From Pseudomonas fluorescens (lineage in GTDB: Bacteria; Pseudomonadota; Gammaproteobacteria; Pseudomonadales; Pseudomonadaceae): a stretch of DNA of 64,000 nucleotides. The position numbers and the translations under genes are program-made. Shown in pieces: positions 8,109 to 16,681 of the stretch. Numbering within the stretch: position 1 is the stretch's first letter; each line of letters begins with the position of its first letter. Location of the stretch: contig NZ_CP008896.1 in the NCBI RefSeq assembly GCF_000730425.1, positions 372,001-436,000 on the forward strand, read 5' to 3'. Under the pieces are notes generated by a model. That model made no database searches. It saw only the letters and a list, made by a program, of their open reading frames with translations, and had not been told where the DNA came from.

Positions 8109-8383
8109 GGGGCGGTGTTCCAGAAGCGCCTGTAATTGATGGCGTGACCTCCGAAATACTTCAGGCCTACGCAATCATCGGCCGCTCTCGGCAGTACGTG
8201 GGAATGATGGGGGCGCCCGCTCCAATCGGTCCAGCCGCAATCGGCGATTACTTGAGTAGGTACCCCTCTGCGATAAGTCGTGAGGAGTTCGACTCCGCCA
8301 TTTTCGCCCTTGACGATGACTTCCGGAAGAGCTGGGAAGAGCAGCAGGAAAGGGACAATCCCAAGCCACCGAAAAAACCGTAA
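7593..8383 (+). CDS. tail assembly chaperone G-T fusion made by -1 frameshift
   Basis: Translation from 7593 in frame to AAG 8028-8030, then slipping one base back, continues from 8030 in the other frame (ALAAYQWGRDWAGQ...) to TGA/TAA ending at 8383. The expected product is 263 residues: 146 of G plus 117 of a T domain (about GVTSEILQAYAIIGRSRQYV, DYLSRYPSAISREEFDSAI). The T part has no ATG with a ribosome site of its own near its conserved start. The arrangement is that of lambda gpG/gpGT, where T recruits the tube protein. Confidence 0.78.
8024..8030 (+). other. slippery heptamer G_GGA_AAG
   Basis: In the frame of the gene starting at 7593 the codons are GGA (8025-8027) and AAG (8028-8030), so the heptamer reads G GGA AAG, the same sequence used in lambda G-T. 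After a -1 slip the codons become GGG AAA, keeping pairing at most positions. The downstream -1 frame stays open to 8383. Confidence 0.8.
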
Positions 8384-8402
8384 CCCGCTCAGCGGGTTTT
8401 TT
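8382..8402 (+). terminator. intrinsic terminator before tape measure gene
   Basis: AACCCGC-TCA-GCGGGTT followed by TTTT. The stem begins inside the stop region of the T frame and ends 17 bp before the tape measure start. Confidence 0.7.
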
Positions 8403-8419
8403 AACGCCTGGAGAAAGTT

Positions 8420-11400
8420 ATGGCGCAGGAATCCCGGCTCTCGATAGTCATCGACTCGCGAAGCGCTCAACAGCAGGTCGACGCACTCAGAGGCAGCCTG
8501 AACAGCCTGCAAAACTCTGGTTCCCAGGCTACGGTCAGTGTTCGCGGGCTTGGGTCGGCTGCAAAGGCTGCGGCAGGCGCATTGGCTGGGATCGGTGTTG
8601 GTCGCCTAGCCAGCAGCCTGCTGGAGATGACTGATCGATTCAAGACCATGTCCGGCCAAATCAACCTGGTCAGCACCTCGACCGCCGAGGCAGCCCGCAC
8701 TTTCGAAACACTGAAGGCGATGGCGAACTCCACAGGCTCAAGCCTGGAAAGCACCGTAACGCTGTTCACCCGGATGTCGAACGCCACCCGTGGTGCAGGC
8801 TTCTCCCAAGAGCAGCTGCTCAAGGCGACGGATGCGGTCAACAAGGCGTTTCTGGTATCGAGCGCAACGCAGCAGGAAGCAACAGCGGCAAGTATCCAGC
8901 TTTCCCAGGCAATGGCATCCGGCGTACTTCGCGGAGAAGAGCTGAACAGCGTAATGGAACAGGCGCCGCGTATCACTCGCGCTCTGTCCGAGTACCTGGG
9001 CGTGTCCAATGGACAGATCCGCGCTATGGCTGCCGAGGGCAAGATCACATCCGAAATAGTGATGAACTCCCTGCTGCGCTCGCTTTCGTCCCTGAACAAA
9101 GAAGTGGCCACCATGCCGCCTTTGTTCGAGCGTGCATCGCAGGTGCTGAAGAACAACTTTCTCGCCGCAATTGGCCAGGTTGATACCCAGCCGGCCATTG
9201 ATTCCGTGAAATCTCTGGGAGAGGCGTTTGCGTCTCCCGAGATCATCAGCAACATCAAGGCCCTTTCTACCTCCCTGTCGAGCATCGCAAGCATTGGGGT
9301 TCAAGGGTTCCAGGGCCTGGTGTCGAATATTGACGCCCTGATTGCAGTTACCGGCGCCTACGCCGCCCGGGTTGGTACCGGGCTTGTCATATCTTTGGCA
9401 GCAGCAGCAAAGGCCCGCTATGACTCGATAGTTGCCACGCAAGCGCAGATCGTCGCAGAGCGCCAAGCAACACTTTCGGCAGCAGATGCAGCCGCACAGG
9501 CAAGTCGAAGCGCTGTCGCCGATCAGGCTGCAGCGTTGGCGACTGCGCAGCGGACATTGGCTGAAACGGCTGCGGCCAGAGCCTTCCAGGCAAATGCGCT
9601 GGCGCAGATCCAGGCGGTTCAGGCGCAGCTTGTCGCAGATCGAACTCTTGAGCAGCAACGTCTTCGTGCACAGATTACCGATGTTGGTCGTCAGCAATCC
9701 TTGGCTCGCCTGGCTGAAATCCGTTTGGCGGAGGCAGCAGTCACCACTCAACAGACAGCAGCTCAGTCGGCACATAATCAATCGTTGAGCGCGGAAGTTA
9801 TCGCTCAGTCACGCGTAACTGCCGCAAACGTGGCATTGGTTGCATCGCGAGAAGCTGACACGGCTGCAGTCTCAGCACAAAGTGCAGCACAATTACGCCT
9901 TAATGCTGCACAAAGCACGGGCGCCCGAGCCTCTTCCGCGTTGCTTGGTCTGGCAGGTGGTCCTATTGGTTTGCTGACCACGGCCATCACTGTGGCCGCT
10001 GGCGCGGCGCTGTACTTCGCCACCAGCAGTGATAGCGCAACACAGTCGCTTATCGACCAAAATCTCACGATCGACGACTCGATTTCTAAGTACCAGAAGT
10101 TGACAGCTGAACAGCAGCGCTACCAGTCCGCAGCATGGATGGAGTCAGAGCGTAAAGCCCTGGAATCAGCTACGAGCGCACTGAACGACTATTTCAACCG
10201 GGCTCAGGCTGGCCTTTCTTCGGTTGGCTCGTCGGGTGTCGAGGCGGTCGGCGAATTCCAGCGGATGTTTGACCAGGTCAAGTCCGGCCAGCGGTCTCTC
10301 GACTCCCTGACAGCGTGGATTAGCAGCAACACGCAGGTGTCCGCTGTTTACCGTGATGAACTGGTCAAGCTTGCCGCGTCGTACTCAAGCAGCAGCCAGA
10401 AGGCCGCCGACTTCCAGGCACTGCTTGGGAAGAGCAAGGAGCCGCTTGATAAGGCGGCGGCGGGTGCGCGAGCTCTAGCTGATTCTCAGTCTGCATCCTC
10501 TGCCGCCGTATCGGGCGGGGCTCAGGCTTGGGATAAGTACATTTCGCAACTGACCCAGACCAGAGACCTGATAGGGGCCAATGCATCCCAGGAAGCCGCG
10601 TACAGCGCTGCCAAAGCAGGCTTCAATACACAGCAAATTGAATACGCCCGCCTGATAGGCCAGCAAACCGATCTGCTGAAGAAGTACGAGCAGGCAGTCA
10701 AGGACGGTAAAGCCGAGGAGCAGTCGCGCCTCAAAGTCCAGCTGACAGCCTCTATCACTGCTTCGGAGGCGATCAAGGCTCAGACCGAAAGCCAAGCCCA
10801 GTCCATGAAAAAGATGGCTGAGCAGGCGGAGTCGAGCGCGAAGCGCCAGGTTGACGCAATTCAGACGGTCATTGATCAAACGGTTCGCTATGCCAAGGGC
10901 TTGTCGCTGGTCGAAACCTATCAACCAAAACAGAACCTTCAGGGGTCGTCGCTGCTCACATTCGGACAGGCGCAGCCACCGAAGCAGGAGGCGAAGGCGC
11001 AAACGAAGACCGTCGCGCAGATGGTCCAGGATGTTCTGGACCAGATCGACGGCAACACCGACACAAAGACTAAAAAGCCAAAGGCTGAAAGTGGCCTTGC
11101 CAGCAAACTAAGCGCCGCTCAAACGGCGTTTGACGGGCTGTATAAGGCAGCACAGCCAGCCAAGTTTGCGCTTCAGGAGTACGTAGAGAAGCAGGGCCAG
11201 CTGGCTCTTCTGCTGTCCAAAGGCAAGATCACTCAAGACGAATACAACCAGGCGCTCGCCCAGGTATCCGTCAACTACGCCGCCGCCATCAAGGGCGCCC
11301 AAGGCCTTACCCAGGCCGAGCAGTACCGGGCGCAGCTTGAGAAGCAGCTCAGCACCCAGCGCACGCAGTACAGCCTGGAGGCTGCCGGCGTAGGTATGGG

Positions 11401-12538
11401 CGACCAGCAGTCCGCCCGACTTCAGCAGCGCGTGCAGCTTGAGCAGCAGACCAATGACCGAATCCTGCAACTGCGTACCGAGCTGGCCAACGCCACTACG
11501 GAGAAGCAGCGTCAGGACTTGCAGGCGCAGATCGCGCTAACTCAGGAGTTTCTGCCGAAGCAACAGGCAGCGCTGACAGCGGGATGGGCGCAGATGGATC
11601 AGGCAATGCTCAGCCCGCTCAATGGCTGGACTGCCGCCCTGCAGAACTTCCAGGCCAGCGCCACCAACGTTGCTGGACAGACCCAGGCAATGTTCACCGG
11701 GGCGTTTAGCAAAATCACCACCAGCGTCGGAAGTGCGTTTGAAAAGATGACCTTCGATGGTCAGACGTTTGGTGAGTCTGCAACCCAAGTTATCCGGGGG
11801 CTTGCGGGTGGTGTGGTTAACAGCCTTGGTCAGATGGCCGCTCAATGGCTGGTCAACCAGGGCATCCAGCTTGCATTCGGGCAAACCTCCGCGGCGCTCG
11901 CGGCGCAGCAGATTGCTCAGGTAGGCGCAGTGACCGCCGCTGGAGCTACCGGCGCGGCTGCCGTGGCCACGGCGAAGGTTGCCGCAGACGGTGTCGCTAC
12001 AGCCTCAAGCGTGGCAGCAACAGCTACTACGACGGCGGTACAGACAGCAGCAGCCGGGACAACGCTGGCGGCCTGGCTGCCGGCGGCACTTGTCGCGTCT
12101 ATCGGCTCGTTCGGTGCTGCCGCGGTGGTTGGTGGTGGCGCTCTGCTGGCTGCCTTCGCGCTGATCAAGGGGTTTTCGACTGGCGGGTATGTCTCTGGTT
12201 CTGGCACAGGGACCTCGGACAGCATCCCGGCACGATTGAGCGACGGTGAGTTCGTTGTAAATGCCAGGGCCACCAAGAGCAATCGTGCGCTTCTTGAGGC
12301 AATCAACTCTGGTGAGCGTGTATCGACGTCCAGTGGCGGTGCGCTGAATGTCGGTGTTACCCAGTCGCAAGCGCCAGTGGTGCAGCTTTTCGAAGATGCT
12401 TCAAGGGCCGGGACCGCGCAGACAAGCAGAGAAGGGGACCGCGACTTCATCAAAATATGGGTAGCGAACATCTTTTCTGATGGTGAGGCTGACCAGGCAA
12501 TGCGCGCTAAATACGGACTCCAGGGGCAAGGCTCATGA
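8420..12538 (+). CDS. tail tape measure protein
   Basis: 1372 residues, the longest gene in the window, with GGAGAAAG before ATG. The N-terminus (residues about 45-260) fits the tape-measure domain family: FKTMSGQINLVSTS, TLFTRMSNATRGAGFSQEQL, QLSQAMASGVLRGEELNSVMEQAP. Long Ala/Gln-rich coiled-coil stretches follow (about 310-500, 590-1180). Hydrophobic segments lie near 505-530 and near 1230-1255, followed by a GGYVSGSGTGTSDSIPARLS motif typical of tape-measure C-termini. Its length sets tail length, and it may be ejected into the cell envelope during infection. Confidence 0.93.
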   Translation: MAQESRLSIVIDSRSAQQQVDALRGSLNSLQNSGSQATVSVRGLGSAAKAAAGALAGIGVGRLASSLLEMTDRFKTMSGQINLVSTSTAEAARTFETLKAMANSTGSSLESTVTLFTRMSNATRGAGFSQEQLLKATDAVNKAFLVSSATQQEATAASIQLSQAMASGVLRGEELNSVMEQAPRITRALSEYLGVSNGQIRAMAAEGKITSEIVMNSLLRSLSSLNKEVATMPPLFERASQVLKNNFLAAIGQVDTQPAIDSVKSLGEAFASPEIISNIKALSTSLSSIASIGVQGFQGLVSNIDALIAVTGAYAARVGTGLVISLAAAAKARYDSIVATQAQIVAERQATLSAADAAAQASRSAVADQAAALATAQRTLAETAAARAFQANALAQIQAVQAQLVADRTLEQQRLRAQITDVGRQQSLARLAEIRLAEAAVTTQQTAAQSAHNQSLSAEVIAQSRVTAANVALVASREADTAAVSAQSAAQLRLNAAQSTGARASSALLGLAGGPIGLLTTAITVAAGAALYFATSSDSATQSLIDQNLTIDDSISKYQKLTAEQQRYQSAAWMESERKALESATSALNDYFNRAQAGLSSVGSSGVEAVGEFQRMFDQVKSGQRSLDSLTAWISSNTQVSAVYRDELVKLAASYSSSSQKAADFQALLGKSKEPLDKAAAGARALADSQSASSAAVSGGAQAWDKYISQLTQTRDLIGANASQEAAYSAAKAGFNTQQIEYARLIGQQTDLLKKYEQAVKDGKAEEQSRLKVQLTASITASEAIKAQTESQAQSMKKMAEQAESSAKRQVDAIQTVIDQTVRYAKGLSLVETYQPKQNLQGSSLLTFGQAQPPKQEAKAQTKTVAQMVQDVLDQIDGNTDTKTKKPKAESGLASKLSAAQTAFDGLYKAAQPAKFALQEYVEKQGQLALLLSKGKITQDEYNQALAQVSVNYAAAIKGAQGLTQAEQYRAQLEKQLSTQRTQYSLEAAGVGMGDQQSARLQQRVQLEQQTNDRILQLRTELANATTEKQRQDLQAQIALTQEFLPKQQAALTAGWAQMDQAMLSPLNGWTAALQNFQASATNVAGQTQAMFTGAFSKITTSVGSAFEKMTFDGQTFGESATQVIRGLAGGVVNSLGQMAAQWLVNQGIQLAFGQTSAALAAQQIAQVGAVTAAGATGAAAVATAKVAADGVATASSVAATATTTAVQTAAAGTTLAAWLPAALVASIGSFGAAAVVGGGALLAAFALIKGFSTGGYVSGSGTGTSDSIPARLSDGEFVVNARATKSNRALLEAINSGERVSTSSGGALNVGVTQSQAPVVQLFEDASRAGTAQTSREGDRDFIKIWVANIFSDGEADQAMRAKYGLQGQGS

Positions 12539-12990
12539 TCGAATACCCAGCAGAGCTACCGCTCCCGCTGCAAGACGGCTACGCGCTCGAAACCCCTGTA
12601 GACCCCATGCTTCGCACGCAGATGGAGTCAGGCCGAGCGCGGCAGCGGCTCAACTTCGACGAGGTTCCCTACCTGATCAACGCCAAATGGAATTGCGACA
12701 GCAACCAGATGGCGTTTTTTCAGGGGTGGTACGCGAGGGCGCTTTCACAGGGCGTTGAGTGGTTCAAGGCCACGCTCCTTACGCCGACCGGCTTCAAAGA
12801 GTACGAGTGCCGGTTTACCGGGCACTACACCGGGCCGACGCTCGTTCAGGTCAGGCGCTGGGAGTTCGCCGGCACCCTTGAGCTTCGAGAACCGCCACTG
12901 ATCCCGCCTGGCTGGGAATTGTTCCCGCAGTACTGGTTCATGATGAACATCATCGATATGGCAGCTAATAGGGAGTGGCCAGAACCATGA
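12535..12990 (+). CDS. tail tip protein, lambda M-like position
   Basis: 151 residues, starting in an ATGA overlap with the tape measure stop. It has a W/F/Y-rich pattern (INAKWNCDSNQMAFFQGWY, WFKATLLTPTGFKEYECRF) and ends in a proline-rich stretch. Size and position match the distal tail/M-type proteins located between tape measure and the L/K genes. No catalytic residues are seen. Confidence 0.65.
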   Translation: MIEYPAELPLPLQDGYALETPVDPMLRTQMESGRARQRLNFDEVPYLINAKWNCDSNQMAFFQGWYARALSQGVEWFKATLLTPTGFKEYECRFTGHYTGPTLVQVRRWEFAGTLELREPPLIPPGWELFPQYWFMMNIIDMAANREWPEP

Positions 12991-13514
12991 CCCCTATATT
13001 TGTACCAACGGTGGCGGTATCCATTCTTGAGCAGACCTATCGCGAGGCAGTTGCTTCGGGCGGTAAGGAGGCATTCGTTCGAACGCTGGAGATTACATGT
13101 CCAGCGTGGGACGAGCCGGTCCTCATATGCAACGGGTTCAAGGATAGAGTCTGTGGAACCGAGGATGGGCGCCTGCTCGCGTTCACTGCGGCGAACATCG
13201 GAATCGCTCTTCCCCAGAAGAATAACAAAGGTAATCAGGCGCTGGCCTTTGCCATAGACAACACTACGGGAGTGGTCCAGCAAAGGGCCGACGAAGCCCT
13301 GGATGCAAACAAGAAGGTAACGGCTGTTTATCGAGTCTACCTGGCCAGCGATACATCTGCGCCATGCGATCGGCCTTACCGCATGACTCTTCAAAGTGAC
13401 GCCTTCGAAGGAAACTCCTCGAATTTGCCGTTTGGTTTCTTCGACCTGATTGGCACCTCCTGGCCGCGCGAGCTTTACAGCACCAACTTCACCCCCTGTC
13501 TCAAATACCTCTAA
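12987..13514 (+). CDS. tail protein, DUF1833 family (lambda L-like position)
   Basis: 175 residues from ATG 12987, which overlaps the previous stop as ATGA. An upstream in-frame GTG at 12975 is less likely because GGGAG (12971-12975) serves the ATG. Features include ALEITCPAWDEP-like start (TLEITCPAWDEPVLICNGF), and a C-terminal SNLPFGFFDLIGTSWPRELYSTNFT segment typical of DUF1833 phage proteins. Probably part of the baseplate/tail tip. Confidence 0.72.
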   Translation: MTPIFVPTVAVSILEQTYREAVASGGKEAFVRTLEITCPAWDEPVLICNGFKDRVCGTEDGRLLAFTAANIGIALPQKNNKGNQALAFAIDNTTGVVQQRADEALDANKKVTAVYRVYLASDTSAPCDRPYRMTLQSDAFEGNSSNLPFGFFDLIGTSWPRELYSTNFTPCLKYL

Positions 13515-13524
13515 AGGCCTCCTT

Positions 13525-13920
13525 ATGGAATGGATCAATTCGTACCTGTCTTGCAGGTATGAGGATGGCGCGCGCGGGCCTGAAAAGTTCGATTGCTGGG
13601 GAATGGTTCGGGACGCACGCCATCGGCACCAGGGCATGCGCCTCCTGCCTAGCTGGGGCCATGTGCGCAACACCGAGCCGAAGGAGTTCACCCGGGCGTA
13701 CCGCAATGAGGCTGAGCACATGGAGGTTTGCCAGCCGGAGCCAGGGGCTATTGCAGCGGTCATGCGCGGGCACATCTGCATCCACGTAGCCCTAGTGGTC
13801 GATGCCGGAGACCGCCTGAAGGTCTTGGAGATCAACCCTACGCGCGGCGCCCGATGCCTTCCGCTGAGCCAGTGGGAGCGCGACCACAACACCGTCATCT
13901 ATTACCGGGACAGACAATGA
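13525..13920 (+). CDS. NlpC/P60-type tail tip peptidase (lambda K-like)
   Basis: 131 residues from ATG 13525 (AAAGGCCTCCTT upstream). The catalytic Cys is C24 in KFDCWGMVRD and the His is probably H87 in ICIHVALVV, followed by a third polar residue downstream. These are the elements of NlpC/P60 cysteine peptidases. Phage members cut peptidoglycan cross-bridges during tail tip penetration. It sits between the L-like protein and the J-like tip protein, and its stop overlaps the next start (ATGA). A lambda I-like gene is missing between K and J. Confidence 0.8.
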   Translation: MEWINSYLSCRYEDGARGPEKFDCWGMVRDARHRHQGMRLLPSWGHVRNTEPKEFTRAYRNEAEHMEVCQPEPGAIAAVMRGHICIHVALVVDAGDRLKVLEINPTRGARCLPLSQWERDHNTVIYYRDRQ

Positions 13921-16625
13921 TCTCAATCTATCCAAACAAGATCGTTCCGTTCCCGGCCGAGACGCGTGAGGTGTCTCAGCGACAGAGTTTGCTTTCGTGG
14001 TTTCACGCAGACGGCATGTCAGAGGAAGTTGAGCCCGCGGCGCTGCCGGTGAGCGTGTTCATCAATGGTGAGCGCGCGCTGCCGACTCAATGGGCAACTA
14101 TCGAATTCGGCCCCGAGGACTGCGTCGAGATCTACCGGGAGCCAAAAGGCACCGACCCGTTCTCTATCACCCTGGCGCTGGTGTTTGGCGCCAAGGCCGT
14201 GATGAGCGCGCTGATGCCAAAAATGCCATCGCTGAACAATGGCGGCGGCATGAAGCGCGGTAATGATCTCGGCTTGGCCACCGTCAAAGGAAACCAGGTA
14301 AAGCTGAACTCCCTAATCCGGGAGATTGCCGGCAGACAGCGCCCTTACCCGGACTATGCGATTCCGCCAAACCGTTACTTCCGAGACCCGCGATCTCAGT
14401 GGATTGAGATGCTCTTGTGTGTTGGGCGCGGGAAATACCAGATTCCTGTCGGCAACATCACTATCGGCGATACGCCGGTAATCTCCTTGGGGGCTGATGC
14501 CGAGATCAAGATCTATGGCCCAGGCGCCGACTTGACCGCTGAATCTGCCGCCAAGTGGTGGCACTCAGCGCCAGAGGTTGGGGCTACCTCGACCGGTACC
14601 GCAGGCATCGAGCTGAAAGCAACGTATGCCGTTGCGCCGGTGCCGGTGGCTCAGTCCTACCAGTTTGCTGGTTTCACCATCTCTATTCCGGACGGCGCAG
14701 GCGAATTCCCACTTGGCTGGGCCGCCGGCATGCTCGTTCGTGTCGAAGTTGGCTATCCCTACACCGTCGTTGATGGTGGTGCGGCTCGGGACATTATCAA
14801 AGGAGACCTTGGCCAGGTCGCCCCATTCGTTGGGATGGAGATCGAGATCGTTGGTGCAAGCGCCGGCAACTACGTTGTTCACTCGTATACGCCAGGCGTT
14901 GGCGGTGCACCAGATGAGATGACCCTCAACTGGGCGGATGGCGGTGCTGCTGTTGGTCTGCAAACCGGCGATGTGTCCATGGGTATAGGCTTTCGCGGCC
15001 TTCGCTACAGGATCACCTCTGCGAGTACATCGGCGATCACAGTCGATCGCCTTACGAGTGATGGCGAAGATGATGAGGCGTGGCCAGGGTTTGACGCACT
15101 TTCGACAACGCTTGCAACGCTGAGGCTTGATGGCTCCACGCAGGAGGGTGATTGGGCCGGGCCATTTCCTGCCTGTCCGGATGGCGTCACCACCAAAACT
15201 ATTGCATGGGACGTCTTCTTCCCCCAGGGCCTGGCGATTGTCGACTCAAAGGGATGGGTAGGGCAGAACGGCGTACAGGTTGAGCTGCAGTACCGGGATA
15301 TCACCACTGCAGGTGCTTGGACCTCCGTCTCAATACCGTACTACGCCGCCACGCTCGACCAACTTGGGTGGACAGAAACCATCACGATTCCTGTCGCTAT
15401 GCGTCCAGAGGTGCGCATGCGCAGGATTGGGGCGAAGTCCACAAGCACCCAGCACGCCGAGACAGTCCAGTGGTACGGGCTTCGGGCGAACCTCGCGGCT
15501 CCAACGAGCTACGCCGGCGTAACCATGATTGCTCTGAGGGTCAAAGGCGGCAACAGGATTGCCTCGCAATCTGAGAGCCAGGTATCCCTCATCGCCACCC
15601 GTATCCTGCCGGTTCGTCGTGGCGGGGCCTGGGCAGCCGAAGAGCCAACGCGCGATATTTCGGCCTGGATTGGCCATGTTGCGCGCAGTGTTGGGTATTC
15701 GGTTGACGACGGGAATTCTGACATCGATCTTGCCGAGCTGGATCGCCTGCACGCCATATGGACGGCGCGTGGCGATTATTACGATCGGTCAATAGACACG
15801 CCCAGCACCGTCAAGGCCTGCATGATCGAGGCGCTGCAAGCCGGGTTCGCTGAGCTTACGATTGATCGGGGGCTGATCCGCCCGGTGCGTGATGAGCCGC
15901 GCGGACCAGAGTTCGACCACATCTATAACCCGCAGGTCATGACCAAGCCTCTGAAACGTGAGGCTGAGCATGTGACAGCCGATGATTTCGATGGGATCGA
16001 CGTCGAGTACCTGAGCAGCAAGACCTGGCAGGTCGAAACGGTTGAATGCCGACTTGCAGGTGACCAGGGCTTAAGGACCGAGAAGGTTCGGCTGGAGGGC
16101 GTAGGCGATGAAACACGGGCCTGGCGCTGGGGGATGCGCCGCCGCCGTCAGCAGGTCTACCAGCGTAAACGCTACAGCTTCACGACGGAGCTGGACGCAC
16201 TCAACAGCGGCTACTTGGACTATGCGCTGCTTGGAGATACAACCCCAGGATACGGCCAGAGCGCCATGCTCAAGGGGTATGCCCCGATGGGTTCCGAGCA
16301 CATGCTGGTCTCATCCGAAAGGCTCAACTGGTCCGCCGGAGGTGAGCACTGGATTGCATTGCGCCGCCGCGACGGGAGTGCATCCGGGCCCTATAGGGCA
16401 GCCCGCATTGACGACTACCGACTGACCATTCCAAGTCTGGACTTCACGCCAGTACTTGATAGCGCCATGGACGCGCCAGTGCTCCAGTTCGGGCCCAAGA
16501 CAAAATTCTGCTATCCCGCGCTCATCAAGGAGGTGAACCCAAGCGGAACTGTCAGCTGCAGCGTCACAGCCGTTAATTACGATGCTCGCGTCTATCTAGA
16601 CGACAACAACTTCCCGCCGGCATAG
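13917..16625 (+). CDS. tail tip attachment protein (lambda J / TipJ family)
   Basis: 902 residues from ATG 13917, overlapping the previous stop. An open frame runs upstream to 13728 but lies over the peptidase gene. The N-terminus has a short hydrophobic region (FSITLALVFGAKAVMSALMP, about 80-100) and residues KGNQVKLNSLIREIAGRQRPYPDY (about 122-145), which are typical of TipJ host-specificity proteins. The later region (about 590-800) resembles the J hub domains (PVRRGGAWAAEEPTRDISAW). It forms the central tip that carries the fibre or tailspike. Confidence 0.85.
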   Translation: MISIYPNKIVPFPAETREVSQRQSLLSWFHADGMSEEVEPAALPVSVFINGERALPTQWATIEFGPEDCVEIYREPKGTDPFSITLALVFGAKAVMSALMPKMPSLNNGGGMKRGNDLGLATVKGNQVKLNSLIREIAGRQRPYPDYAIPPNRYFRDPRSQWIEMLLCVGRGKYQIPVGNITIGDTPVISLGADAEIKIYGPGADLTAESAAKWWHSAPEVGATSTGTAGIELKATYAVAPVPVAQSYQFAGFTISIPDGAGEFPLGWAAGMLVRVEVGYPYTVVDGGAARDIIKGDLGQVAPFVGMEIEIVGASAGNYVVHSYTPGVGGAPDEMTLNWADGGAAVGLQTGDVSMGIGFRGLRYRITSASTSAITVDRLTSDGEDDEAWPGFDALSTTLATLRLDGSTQEGDWAGPFPACPDGVTTKTIAWDVFFPQGLAIVDSKGWVGQNGVQVELQYRDITTAGAWTSVSIPYYAATLDQLGWTETITIPVAMRPEVRMRRIGAKSTSTQHAETVQWYGLRANLAAPTSYAGVTMIALRVKGGNRIASQSESQVSLIATRILPVRRGGAWAAEEPTRDISAWIGHVARSVGYSVDDGNSDIDLAELDRLHAIWTARGDYYDRSIDTPSTVKACMIEALQAGFAELTIDRGLIRPVRDEPRGPEFDHIYNPQVMTKPLKREAEHVTADDFDGIDVEYLSSKTWQVETVECRLAGDQGLRTEKVRLEGVGDETRAWRWGMRRRRQQVYQRKRYSFTTELDALNSGYLDYALLGDTTPGYGQSAMLKGYAPMGSEHMLVSSERLNWSAGGEHWIALRRRDGSASGPYRAARIDDYRLTIPSLDFTPVLDSAMDAPVLQFGPKTKFCYPALIKEVNPSGTVSCSVTAVNYDARVYLDDNNFPPA

Positions 16626-16640
16626 CCGGACACCTTGCGC

Positions 16641-16667
16641 AAGCCCGCCACTGAGCGGGCTTTTTTT
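16641..16667 (+). terminator. intrinsic terminator between J-like gene and tailspike
   Basis: AAGCCCGC-CACTGA-GCGGGCTT followed by a T run. Located 16 bp after the J-like stop. Confidence 0.75.
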
Positions 16668-16681
16668 CGTCTGGAGAAAAC

